Assembly (NCBI RefSeq): GCF_003254575.1
Contig: NZ_QJUA01000016.1
Location: 45,454 to 109,453, forward strand
Direction: 5' to 3'
Length of the DNA: 64,000 bases
From: Mycobacterium kyogaense
GTDB lineage: Bacteria > Actinomycetota > Actinomycetes > Mycobacteriales > Mycobacteriaceae
Position numbers and translations under genes: made by a program
The notes under the pieces: generated by a model
Told to the model about the DNA's origin: nothing
Seen by the model: only the letters and a program-made list of their open reading frames with translations
Database searches by the model: none
Shown here: positions 19,082-27,637 of the stretch, one piece after another
Layout of the letters: each line of letters begins with the position of its first letter
Numbering within the stretch: the stretch's first letter is position 1

Positions 19082-20597
19082 GACGGGTGTGTTCGACTAC
19101 GTGATCGCCGGGGGCGGCACGGCGGGCTGCGTGCTCGCCGCCCGGTTGTCCGAGGATCCCGACGTCACGGTGTGCCTGATCGAGGCGGGTCCGTCCGATG
19201 TCGGCGACGACAAGATCCTGGTGCTCTCGGACTGGATGCACCTGCTGGACTCCGGGTACGACTGGGACTATCCGGTCGAACCGCAGGAGCGGGGCAACTC
19301 GTTCATGCGGCACGCGCGCGCCAAGGTGCTCGGCGGGTGTTCGTCGCACAATTCCTGCATCGCCTTCCATCCGCCGGCCGAGGCGCTCGACGAGTGGGCG
19401 GCCATGGGTGCGACGGGATGGAGCGCCGCCGAGGTGCTGCCACTGGTCGACCGGCTCACCCAGACGGTGATGCTGCGCGACGTTCCTCCCGACGATCCCT
19501 GCGGCGCATCAGTTCTCGAGGCCGCGGCGATGGTGGGACTGCCGACGGTGTCGTTCAACCGCGGCGAGACGGTGCGCAACGGTGCCGGGTGGTTCCAGAT
19601 CAACGCCGGAGAAGACGGCATCCGGAACTCGACCTCTCACGCGTTCCTGCACCCCATCCTCGGGACGCGCAAGAACCTGGAGGTCCGGACCGACACCTGG
19701 GTGTCGGAGATCCTGTTCGACGACGCCCTGCGTGCGACCGGCGTGCGGTATCAACGCCCTGACCTGACCGGGTACGACACCATCGCGGCCCGCCGCGAGG
19801 TGATCGTGACCGCCGGCGCCATCGACACCCCGAAGTTGTTGATGCTCTCGGGAATCGGGCCCACCGCCCATCTGCGGGAGATCGGCATCGACGTCCGCGT
19901 CGACTCCCCGGGGGTGGGCGCCAACCTCGACGACCACGTCGAGGGTCTGGTGTTCTGGGAGGCCGCCCAGCCGATGGTGACCACGTCGACGCAGTGGTGG
20001 GAGATCGGGCTGTTCACCACGATCGACGACGGTGTGACCCAACCCGACATGATGATGCACTACGGCAGCGTGCCGTTCGACATGAACACGCTGCGCCGCG
20101 GGTATCCGACCACCGACAACGGATTCTGCTTGACGCCCAACGTGACTCAGGGACATTCGCGCGGAACGGTGCGGCTGAGCACCCGCGACTTCCGTGATCG
20201 CCCCCGTGTCGATCCCCGCTACTTCACCGACCCGGACGGTTACGACGACCGGATCATGCTCGCCGGAGTGAAGCTGGCCCGCCGTATCGCCGAACAGTCG
20301 CCGCTGGCGCCCTGGGTGGCGCGTGAGCTCGCGCCTGGGCCCGACGCGACGACCGACGACGAACTGCTCGACTACATCCACCAGTGCCACAACACCGTCT
20401 ACCACCCGGCCGCGACTGCTCGCATGGGTGCGCCGACGGACCCGATGGCGGTGCTCGACCCGCAGTTGCGGGTCAAGGGGGTCACAGGGCTGCGGGTGGT
20501 GGACGCGTCGGCGATGCCGAAACTGCCTGCGGTGAACCCGAACATCACGGTGATGACGATGGCGGAGAAGTGTGCCGACCTCATCCGAGCGGGCTGA
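19074..20597 (+). CDS. GMC family oxidoreductase, choline dehydrogenase-like
   Basis: 507 residues, FAD-dependent. The ADP-binding motif GGGTAGCVLAARLSE is at the N-terminus, the GMC signature VLGGCSSHNSCIAF at about residue 90 and the catalytic His in NTVYHPAATARMG near 445, followed by NPNITVMTMAEK. The family includes choline dehydrogenase (BetA) and other alcohol oxidases. It overlaps both neighbours (8 bases with the permease, 26 bases with the next gene), so all four are likely translated as a coupled set. Choline is the best guess as substrate. Confidence 0.85.
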   Translation: MAETGVFDYVIAGGGTAGCVLAARLSEDPDVTVCLIEAGPSDVGDDKILVLSDWMHLLDSGYDWDYPVEPQERGNSFMRHARAKVLGGCSSHNSCIAFHPPAEALDEWAAMGATGWSAAEVLPLVDRLTQTVMLRDVPPDDPCGASVLEAAAMVGLPTVSFNRGETVRNGAGWFQINAGEDGIRNSTSHAFLHPILGTRKNLEVRTDTWVSEILFDDALRATGVRYQRPDLTGYDTIAARREVIVTAGAIDTPKLLMLSGIGPTAHLREIGIDVRVDSPGVGANLDDHVEGLVFWEAAQPMVTTSTQWWEIGLFTTIDDGVTQPDMMMHYGSVPFDMNTLRRGYPTTDNGFCLTPNVTQGHSRGTVRLSTRDFRDRPRVDPRYFTDPDGYDDRIMLAGVKLARRIAEQSPLAPWVARELAPGPDATTDDELLDYIHQCHNTVYHPAATARMGAPTDPMAVLDPQLRVKGVTGLRVVDASAMPKLPAVNPNITVMTMAEKCADLIRAG

Positions 20598-22425
20598 CCG
20601 CGCCGCGCTGCCCCAGTTCCTGGCCGAGCACACCCCGTTCCAGGCCGCGACCGACGACGAGCTGACCGCCCTGGCCGACGGTGCCGCGATCGAGACGTTC
20701 CCCGCCGACGTCGTGGTGGCCGACTACGCGTCCCGGGTGCCCGATGCGGTGTGGATGGTGCGCGACGGGCTGGTCACGCTGCGGGCCAGCGGCGACGGCG
20801 CGTTGATCGACGTCGTCGGTCCGGGCGGGATCTTCGGCTACCTGCCGCTGCTCAGCGGCGCCGGAATGGATTTCCGGGCAACGACGTCGGCGCCCAGCAC
20901 GCTGATCCGGTTACCGGGTGCCCTGGTTCAGCAGCAGTTCGCCAAACCCTCGGGACTGGCCTTCCTCGCCGCCTCGGGCTGGAACCGGGCCGCCGAGCGC
21001 GCGACCATCGCGCCGGCCACCGACGCCCGGCCGGTGGCCGAGCTCGTGCACGGCGATGTCCTGCTCGTCGAGCCCGGCGAGACGGTGCGCGACGTGGTGA
21101 TCGAGATGACCGGACATCACGTGTCCTACGCCCTGATCCGGTTGCCCGACGGGGGTCTGGGGATCTTCACCGACCGGGATCTACGGACCCGGGTGGTGGC
21201 CGCCGGGCGGTCGGTCGACGTGCCCATCGCGTCGGTGATGAGTGCACCGGCCCGCACCGTCACCTCCGATCTGACGGCCGACAGCGTGCTGATGGAGATG
21301 TTGGAGTGCGGGCTGCGGCACATGCCGGTACTCACACCGCGCGGCGACGTGCTCGGGGTCCTCGAAGACGCCGACCTGCTGGCCGCCTCTGCGCGGCAGA
21401 GCTTTCTGCTGCGACGCTCGATCGCGCAGGCCGACGATGCAGCCCAGCTGCGCGAGGTGGGTCGGCAGGTCACCGGGACGGCGGTCGACCTGTTCCGTAG
21501 CGGCACCAAAGCGGTCGCGACGAGCGCCATCCTGTCTGTGGTCGTCGACAGCCTCGTGCGTCGAGCACTGGAAATCGTTGTGGCACAGGCAGAGAGCCCG
21601 CCGCCGGACGGTTTTGCCTGGCTCACGCTGGGCAGCGTCGCGCGCCGGGAGGCGATGCCGTCCTCCGACGTCGACAGTGCGGTGTCGTGGCGCGACGACC
21701 TCGACGCGCACGCCGGCCTGTTCCGGCACACCGCCGCGGAGGTCCACGAGCTGCTCGCGCAGGCAGGTCTGCCGACCGACCGCAACGGGGCCACCGCGGA
21801 CAAGCCGAAATTCTCACGCTCGCAGTCGGAGTGGCGCACCGCCGCGCAGGGCTGGCTGGCCGAACCGCTTCAGGGCCGAGGGTTGATGTTCTCCTCGTTG
21901 CTGATCGACGGCCGCGTCGTGTGGGGTGATCCGGGTCTGCACACCGTGCCGTCGGCCTATCACCGCATCCGCGAGCAGTACCCGGAAGCCCTGCGCCTGC
22001 AGCTGCTCGACGCGCTGTCGGGCCGGATGCGGACCCGCTCCCTGCGGGATGTGCTGTCGCGGCGCGGAGGCACATTCGATCTGAAGAACCACGCCGTGAC
22101 CCCGATCGTGAACCTCGCGCGCTGGGGCGGGCTCATGGCCGGGGTCACCTCGGCAGCGACCCCGACCCGCCTCTCCGCGGCCGCCCAGGCAGGGGCCCTG
22201 ACCGAACGGGACGCCCGCACGCTGACCGAGGTGTTCACGATGCTGCAGCGCATGCGGATGGCGCATCAGGTCGAGCAGATCACCGCCGGCCGCCCGCCCG
22301 GGGACATCGTCGCGTCCTCGGAACTGTCCCCGCTGGACCGCAGCCAGCTCGGTGACGGGCTGCGTGAGATCGCCGCCGTGCGACGCCGGGTCGGCACCGT
22401 CGGCCTGTCGGGGCGCCAGGGCTGA
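20572..22425 (+). CDS. cNMP-binding/CBS/DUF294 nucleotidyltransferase signalling protein
   Basis: 617 residues with four parts: a Crp-like cyclic-nucleotide-binding domain (about 15-130), a CBS pair (about 155-280), a GlnD-like nucleotidyltransferase with GSVARREAMPSSDVDSAV (about 350) and a DUF294 C-terminal substrate-binding domain to the end. Motif residues G-S, E and D-x-D are intact, so it may be an active nucleotidyltransferase. Proteins of this architecture often sit beside transporters or oxidases and are thought to act as regulators. The start is GTG at 20572, inside the GMC gene, with no clear Shine-Dalgarno; a later start is not excluded. It converges on the LCP gene. Confidence 0.82.
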   Translation: MPTSSERADRAALPQFLAEHTPFQAATDDELTALADGAAIETFPADVVVADYASRVPDAVWMVRDGLVTLRASGDGALIDVVGPGGIFGYLPLLSGAGMDFRATTSAPSTLIRLPGALVQQQFAKPSGLAFLAASGWNRAAERATIAPATDARPVAELVHGDVLLVEPGETVRDVVIEMTGHHVSYALIRLPDGGLGIFTDRDLRTRVVAAGRSVDVPIASVMSAPARTVTSDLTADSVLMEMLECGLRHMPVLTPRGDVLGVLEDADLLAASARQSFLLRRSIAQADDAAQLREVGRQVTGTAVDLFRSGTKAVATSAILSVVVDSLVRRALEIVVAQAESPPPDGFAWLTLGSVARREAMPSSDVDSAVSWRDDLDAHAGLFRHTAAEVHELLAQAGLPTDRNGATADKPKFSRSQSEWRTAAQGWLAEPLQGRGLMFSSLLIDGRVVWGDPGLHTVPSAYHRIREQYPEALRLQLLDALSGRMRTRSLRDVLSRRGGTFDLKNHAVTPIVNLARWGGLMAGVTSAATPTRLSAAAQAGALTERDARTLTEVFTMLQRMRMAHQVEQITAGRPPGDIVASSELSPLDRSQLGDGLREIAAVRRRVGTVGLSGRQG

Positions 22426-22430
22426 AGCCG

Positions 22431-24044
22431 TCAGCGCACGCAGGGGATGCCGGCGCCGGACATCTCGGTCAGATCGGTCGGCGTGGGTGCGTGATTTCCG
22501 GTAGCGGTCGCATCGACCGCCGTGACCTTCGCAGTAGCGCCCGTGCTGCTCACGCTGGGCGATCTTTCGTTCTCATGGCCGTTCACGGGGTAGTCGGAGC
22601 CGATGGTGACGACGACGGTGTTGAGCGGCACCGCGGAGGACGATTCGGACGTCACGGCGATGGGCAACTCGTCTGCGACCGCGGCGGCTGTGTGCTCGGC
22701 GCCGGGGCCGTACTCGACGACGGTGGTGTCCGAGAGCCCGTCGGCGGTGCCGATGTCACCGCGGGTGAAGCCGTGGGCACTCAGTTCGTCGGCGACGCTG
22801 GTTGCCAGTCCCTTGTGTCCGGTCGCGTTGACGACGTGAACGATCGACGGCTCATCAGCGGACGGCGAAGGGGCCGCGGTGACAGTCGGGTTCGGTGAAC
22901 CGGTCTCGAACAGGTTCCGCACGATCGATCGGATCGTCGCGACGTCGACGATGTTCACGTCTTGCCCTAGTGAGTCCTGACCGAATTCTCCGATTGGCAG
23001 TGTGTACAGCGACATCGGCTTGTCGCTCAGCGCCGACGCCTGCCCGAGAAAATTCATCATGTCGAATCCGGCGTCGACGGCCACGTTCTGCATGGCCACG
23101 TCGGCGAGATGTCGCAGCGCGATGGGGTTCGACAGGGCACCGCCGTCCCGCACGGCTCTCACCAGCGAGACGATGAACGCCTGCTGGCGGCGGGTGCGGT
23201 CCAGGTCGGTGAAGAGGTCGTTGTTGAGGTCACGGCGCTGCCGCACGAAGGCCATGGTCTGCGCGGCGTCGATCTGCTGAATCCCGCGGTGGAAGTCGGC
23301 GCCGGAGAAGTCGTCTGCGGTGTCGTCGTTCAGGCACACCGTGATCGGTTCGACGACGTGCGCGATCTGGAAGAACGCGCCGAGAGTGACCTCGATGAAG
23401 TGGTCGACGGGAACGCGCAGCAGGTCGCTGATCGTGTTGATCTGCGCCTTGCGACCGGCCTCGCGGGCGGCCTGCTCGTCGGCCGCGGGATCGGCGGACG
23501 CCGACCCGCTGGTGGCGAGCGAGTTCATCGTCTCCTGGTAGGCCAGACCGTAGGCCTGCTTGATCTTGCCCTGGCACTCGCCACTGGGGCAGCCGTGCAG
23601 GTGCACGTAGTCGTCGCGCGGGATCGACACCGCGGTCACGGGACCGTTGCCGCCCGGCACGTGCACGAGGATCAGGACGTTGGCGTTGTAGCCGCCGACC
23701 GTCTCGTCGCCGGCGTGCAGGGCGTCGTACACGTCCTTGGGGAGCGGGTTGCCGTGCTGGTCGAGGCGGCTGTCGAGACCCATGATGAGGATGTTCTGGT
23801 CTCCGCCAGTCGATGTCGCCGCACCGGCCAGCGCTTCCGACGTGGTGATCCCGACAGCGATGTTGCGGTACACCGACCAACCGATGCCAGTGGTCACCAC
23901 CGTGGCGACCGCCAGCAGTGCGGTGATCGCGCGCAGCGCCACCCGCCCGCGGCGCCACGCAGTCGGCCGCGGCATGCGGTGCCGCGGGCCTCTCACCTGC
24001 GGCAGCACATCCGTGACCAGCTCAGCAGGCTCGCGTTGTGTCAT
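22431..24044 (-). CDS. LytR-CpsA-Psr (LCP) family cell-wall glycopolymer ligase
   Basis: 537 residues: cytosolic N-terminus, a single TM (about 35-55), an LCP catalytic domain (about 80-340; NILIMGLDSR, SIPRDDYV, MAFVRQRRDLNNDLFTDLDRTRRQQ) and a C-terminal LytR_C domain (about 400-480). Conserved Arg and Asp of the pyrophosphate pocket are present. In mycobacteria LCP proteins attach arabinogalactan to peptidoglycan. A GATAAT hexamer on the minus strand (24061-24056) may be its -10. Not in the matching M. tuberculosis locus as I recall it, so it belongs to the inserted segment. Confidence 0.85.
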   Translation of the reverse strand: MTQREPAELVTDVLPQVRGPRHRMPRPTAWRRGRVALRAITALLAVATVVTTGIGWSVYRNIAVGITTSEALAGAATSTGGDQNILIMGLDSRLDQHGNPLPKDVYDALHAGDETVGGYNANVLILVHVPGGNGPVTAVSIPRDDYVHLHGCPSGECQGKIKQAYGLAYQETMNSLATSGSASADPAADEQAAREAGRKAQINTISDLLRVPVDHFIEVTLGAFFQIAHVVEPITVCLNDDTADDFSGADFHRGIQQIDAAQTMAFVRQRRDLNNDLFTDLDRTRRQQAFIVSLVRAVRDGGALSNPIALRHLADVAMQNVAVDAGFDMMNFLGQASALSDKPMSLYTLPIGEFGQDSLGQDVNIVDVATIRSIVRNLFETGSPNPTVTAAPSPSADEPSIVHVVNATGHKGLATSVADELSAHGFTRGDIGTADGLSDTTVVEYGPGAEHTAAAVADELPIAVTSESSSAVPLNTVVVTIGSDYPVNGHENERSPSVSSTGATAKVTAVDATATGNHAPTPTDLTEMSGAGIPCVR

Positions 24045-24170
24045 GACGGTTCGAAATTATCTGCGGCGACTCTGAGAAACGCCTGATAGCAGACGTGTGG
24101 GAACGAAGTTCAGTCGAGTGACGTGGCACACGAAGTGCTGACCCGGCGTGATGCCCACCAGCGGGCGGAA

Positions 24171-25556
24171 TCAGAGACCGTTGAGCTGAGAGAGGGTTGC
24201 GTGGGCAATGAGGAAATAGATGATCAGACCGGTACCGTCGACGATCGTCGCGATCGCTGGGGCCGAGACGAGCGCCGGGTCGACGCGCATCTTTTTCAGT
24301 AGTGGCGGCAGAACGGACGCCACCAACGCCGACCACATCACGATCGCCGCGACGGTCAAGGCCACGGTGATGGTGACCTCCGGGCCAACGCCCAGCATCC
24401 ACGCCCGGATCACCGCCGCGATCCCCATCGTGGCCGCGATCAGGACTCCGGTGGAGAGCTCCTTGACCAGCACCGCCGGCAGATCCCTGAATCGCACGTG
24501 CCCGGTGGCCATGGCCCGCACCAACGTGGTGGTGATCTGGGTTCCGGTGTTGCCGCCGGTGCCGATGAGCAACGGGATGAAGAACGCCAGTGCCACGACG
24601 GCTTCGAGTTCGTCCTCGAAAGCACGTAGCACGGCGCCCGTATAGGCTTCGGCGGCGAAGAGCAAAAGCAACCACACAATTCGTTTGCGCCACAGCAGCC
24701 ACGGCGAGGCCCTCAGATACGGAACGTCCAGTGGCTCCGAACCACCCTGCCGCGCAGCGTCTTCGGTGGCTTCCCACTCGGCGATGTCGGCCGCGGAGTC
24801 CTCGGTGAGGATGCCCAGCAACCGGCGCTCGGCGTCTACCACAGGGACCGCGACCAGGTTGAAGTCCGTCAGTGCCAGACCGGCCTCCTCGGCGTTGGTC
24901 AGCGGTGAGACCATCAGCAGGTCGTCGTTCATCAGCCGGGTCACTGGTTCCCGCGGATCAGCCAAGACCAGATCGCGGAACGCGACGACGCCCAAGAGGT
25001 GGGATTGCGCGTCGACGACGTAGATGTAGGCGCCTGTGCGCGAGTCGCTGCGCAGAGTCACCGCATCGTCGCGCACCGCAGCGATGGCCTCGCCGGCGGA
25101 CATCTCGGGGGTCACCCGCAGGGTCTCGGGCACCATGTGGGCGGCTACCGAATCGTGTGGCCAGGACAGCAAACCACGACATAGTTGGGCGCGGTCCACG
25201 GGCAACGCCGCCAGAATGGACTCCCGAGACCCGTCCGGGATTTCCCGCAGGATGGCAACCGCATCGTCGGTATCGAGCGCATCTATGGTCCGCGCGGCGT
25301 CGGCGGCGGCCATTGCCGCCAGCAGGCGAGCGGCCACATCCTTGTTGACCGATTCCAGTAGGTCGACGATATCGGCGACATCGGCGTGCTCGCCGAGCCG
25401 TTGCAGTTCAGGATCAGACAACCTGAGCAACTGACGCTCGCGATCAACCGGACGGGGCACCTCCTTCAGCCACGCTGAGAGCTTGCGGTGGGCGCCGTCC
25501 TCGGTGAAGGCCTGCAGAACGTCGGTGATCAGGAAGCTGGGCGGTCGTGCTGGCAT
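24171..25556 (-). CDS. mgtE: Magnesium transporter MgtE
   Basis: 461 residues. N-terminal helical domain (about 20-135), CBS pair (about 140-265) that senses Mg2+, and a membrane domain (about 290-455) with the pore signature GTGGNTGTQ and the Asp-containing IVDGTGLIIYF segment in the last TM. Forms a homodimeric Mg2+ channel gated by cytosolic Mg2+. ATG 25556 is chosen because AGGAG (minus strand, 25568-25564) precedes it; a longer frame upstream lacks family similarity. The leader carries two inverted repeats. Confidence 0.93.
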   Translation of the reverse strand: MPARPPSFLITDVLQAFTEDGAHRKLSAWLKEVPRPVDRERQLLRLSDPELQRLGEHADVADIVDLLESVNKDVAARLLAAMAAADAARTIDALDTDDAVAILREIPDGSRESILAALPVDRAQLCRGLLSWPHDSVAAHMVPETLRVTPEMSAGEAIAAVRDDAVTLRSDSRTGAYIYVVDAQSHLLGVVAFRDLVLADPREPVTRLMNDDLLMVSPLTNAEEAGLALTDFNLVAVPVVDAERRLLGILTEDSAADIAEWEATEDAARQGGSEPLDVPYLRASPWLLWRKRIVWLLLLFAAEAYTGAVLRAFEDELEAVVALAFFIPLLIGTGGNTGTQITTTLVRAMATGHVRFRDLPAVLVKELSTGVLIAATMGIAAVIRAWMLGVGPEVTITVALTVAAIVMWSALVASVLPPLLKKMRVDPALVSAPAIATIVDGTGLIIYFLIAHATLSQLNGL

Positions 25557-25570
25557 CTCTGCGCTCCTGA

Positions 25571-25605
25571 ATTCGATCGAATGGCGACAAATCGCCGACA
25601 CGATA
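25571..25605 (-). promoter_or_regulatory. mgtE promoter/leader with two inverted repeats
   Basis: On the minus strand TATCGT (25605-25600) is a candidate -10. Directly after it come GGCGA-N4-TCGCC (25597-25584) and a 12-base perfect palindrome ATTCGATCGAAT (25582-25571), just before the ribosome-binding site. They may be an operator or leader structure. No M-box or other known Mg riboswitch is recognisable in this short leader. Confidence 0.35.
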
Positions 25606-25666
25606 GCCCACCCCTTTTCCACGGGTTCTTGCTCTGTACAACCGGCGGCGCGCCTACGGCGGGGTG

Positions 25667-27262
25667 TCACCCGAGCTTCGCGTGCTGCCAGGTCTCGGCG
25701 TCTCCGGTGATGACCGCCAGGATCGTGCGCCACGAGTCCGAGGGCCGGTTCAGCATGCCGCTGTGGGCGCCGAACCCGGCCACGAATCCGCCGTCGTCGT
25801 ACCGGCCGGTGGCCAGCGGGATCACCCCGGCCATCTCGTCGGGGTCGGCGCCGTGCGGCCCGCCCGGGATGCCCTGGACCATCTCGATGAAATCGCCCGG
25901 CGCGGTCATCGAGAACCGCACGACGGCGGGGTTGCGGTTGTGCCACTCCGACGCGTCGTCGACGCCGACACCGGCGCCCGCCGCGGCCAGGAACAGCGTG
26001 CGATCCGAGGTCATGCCCATCGTCTCGGCCGTACCGACGATCGAGCCGCCGTAGGAGTGGCCGATGACCGTCACGGGCACGCCCGGGGCCACGGTGCGCT
26101 CGACGTCCTCGCTGAACGCGACCAGGCGCGGCGCCATGTCCAGCGCCTTGTCCGGATCGGCCGCATCGAGAAGGACCGCCAGCGGGTTGTGGACCTGTGG
26201 GAACGGGCCGCCCAGATAGGTGATCATCGCGACGTCGCCCTCGGATCCCGTCACGAATCGACGCGCCGTCGCGGCGTTGGCGGCCGAGCCCTCCATCGTG
26301 GTGTTGACCCCGGGAACCAGGACGGCGACGCCGCGCGCCGAGGCGAGGTCGCCGTGCAGTTCGATCAGCGACGCGCGGGCCGGGTCGAAACCGAGGATCT
26401 GGCGTCGGATGCGGCCGCCGGCATGGTTCGGGTCATCGACCTCGGCGAGAAGGTCGCGATAGAGCGCCAGTCGACGCCGCGAGCCGTCGTCGGCGCCGGA
26501 CTCGGCGAGGATCGCCTCGGCGATGTTGACCCGGTTCGCGGCCATCCGCAGCGGCCAGGGCACGCCGTCGGTGTTGCCGACCTCTTTGGGGAACTCGTGC
26601 ACCAGCCGGTCGCGTTGATCGGCCGTCATCGCCGCGATCTGGGCTGCGATCGCGTCCTGACCCATCCGCGGCCACGAACGCACCATGCCATCCGGGTCGG
26701 CCGGCGCTGTCGGGGCCGGATCGGTCGCGCCGCCGGCGCCCAGCGCGCTGGTGATGTCGGCGGCGGCGTCCTCGTCAGCAGTGGCCAGTCGGGCCAGAGC
26801 CGCGGCGATCTGACTCTGCAGGTCGGCGCCGCGCACCTCGAGCATCTGCGCAGCCGCGCCCACGTCTCCACCGGCCAGCAGGACCAGCATGGGGTCCGCG
26901 GTACCGGTGTGGCGCACCGAACCGTCGTCGGCGACGACGAAGCCGTCGCGCCGGGCGGTCTCCACGAGCTCGAGCAGATCGCCTCTGGCCGTGGCGATCT
27001 GGCCGGCACCATCGTGGGACGCCACGGATGCCGCGATGAGCGCCCGGGCCCGGTCGGCGCCCGCGGCGGCGAGTCGGCGGGCCTGCTCTGCCGCGGCGTC
27101 GGCCGCGTGGCCCGCCCAGTGCTCGCGGCTGGCCTCGGTCAACGCGACGACGGCGTCCGCGGCGTCGTCGACTCGCCGCGCGGCAGCATCCCAGGCTTGC
27201 GCGAGCTCGGCGAGTGCTCCCGGCCGCCACGCCTGCGCCTGCGTCAGCGTCGGAGCGTTCAC
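25667..27262 (-). CDS. DUF1023 alpha/beta hydrolase with WXG100-like N-terminal part
   Basis: 531 residues. Residues about 1-110 are helical and Ala-rich and resemble ESX substrates; residues about 270-520 are the DUF1023 alpha/beta hydrolase domain with nucleophile elbow GHSYGG. An Asp and a His for the triad are expected downstream ([15 protein letters not shown]). The gene starts with GTG and overlaps the small WXG100-like gene by four bases, so the pair are cotranscribed. Family members are often type VII secretion-associated, but secretion is not shown here. Confidence 0.78.
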   Translation of the reverse strand: MNAPTLTQAQAWRPGALAELAQAWDAAARRVDDAADAVVALTEASREHWAGHAADAAAEQARRLAAAGADRARALIAASVASHDGAGQIATARGDLLELVETARRDGFVVADDGSVRHTGTADPMLVLLAGGDVGAAAQMLEVRGADLQSQIAAALARLATADEDAAADITSALGAGGATDPAPTAPADPDGMVRSWPRMGQDAIAAQIAAMTADQRDRLVHEFPKEVGNTDGVPWPLRMAANRVNIAEAILAESGADDGSRRRLALYRDLLAEVDDPNHAGGRIRRQILGFDPARASLIELHGDLASARGVAVLVPGVNTTMEGSAANAATARRFVTGSEGDVAMITYLGGPFPQVHNPLAVLLDAADPDKALDMAPRLVAFSEDVERTVAPGVPVTVIGHSYGGSIVGTAETMGMTSDRTLFLAAAGAGVGVDDASEWHNRNPAVVRFSMTAPGDFIEMVQGIPGGPHGADPDEMAGVIPLATGRYDDGGFVAGFGAHSGMLNRPSDSWRTILAVITGDAETWQHAKLG

Positions 27263-27534
27263 CCGCCCAGCCGGTCGCTACCGGCACGGTCTGCACGGTC
27301 GAACGCCTCAGCCGACCGGCGGGCCGCCAGGGCCCACCCCCGCAGCCCGGCGACCATGTCGTCGAACTCGTCGACGAGTGCCGCAGCGCCGGCCACGTCG
27401 GCCACCGCCGACCCCGGCAGAGCTGACGGGTCCAGAGTCGGGCAACGCAGCGCCTCGATGTCGTCGGCGATCCCGGTGATGCGGTCGGCGAGCTCGATCA
27501 GGCGCTGCAGGTCGACCCGCGTGATTTCCCCCAT
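27259..27534 (-). CDS. WXG100-like small helical protein
   Basis: 91 residues, all-helical by pattern, with the size and Ala/Asp/Arg-rich composition of ESX-type small proteins; the central turn is [11 protein letters not shown], where the W-x-G pattern is degenerate. It is the first gene of a two-gene minus-strand operon with the DUF1023 hydrolase. Upstream is a perfect DnaA-box-like TTATCCACA and a 16-base palindrome shared with the divergent pafA promoter. Confidence 0.65.
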   Translation of the reverse strand: MGEITRVDLQRLIELADRITGIADDIEALRCPTLDPSALPGSAVADVAGAAALVDEFDDMVAGLRGWALAARRSAEAFDRADRAGSDRLGG

Positions 27535-27591
27535 GGCTCATGCTGGCACTCCGGCACCCCTCGTCCCCGGGGTTATCCACAGGCGTCTTGG

Positions 27592-27607
27592 GCGTGGGCG
27601 CCCACGC
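27592..27607. promoter_or_regulatory. 16-base perfect palindrome upstream of pafA
   Basis: GCGTGGGCGCCCACGC is a perfect palindrome centred about 29 bases upstream of the pafA -10 hexamer, in the divergent region between the WXG100-like gene and pafA. This is where a regulator of pafA could bind. The regulator is unknown. Confidence 0.4.
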
Positions 27608-27624
27608 ATGCGCCGACCAGCTTG

Positions 27625-27630
27625 TAGTCT
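27625..27630 (+). promoter_or_regulatory. -10 element of pafA, leaderless pattern
   Basis: TAGTCT is followed by 7 bases and the pafA GTG at 27638, the same spacing as dop. No Shine-Dalgarno is present. Confidence 0.5.
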
Positions 27631-27637
27631 CGATGAG

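Noticed and set aside
27573..27581. Origin of replication from a TTATCCACA box
   Set aside because: Only one box is seen, with no AT-rich unwinding region and no dnaA/dnaN nearby.
25664..27637. Upstream extension of the pafA frame by about 650 codons
   Set aside because: It lies antisense to the DUF1023 hydrolase and PafA has its conserved start at 27638.
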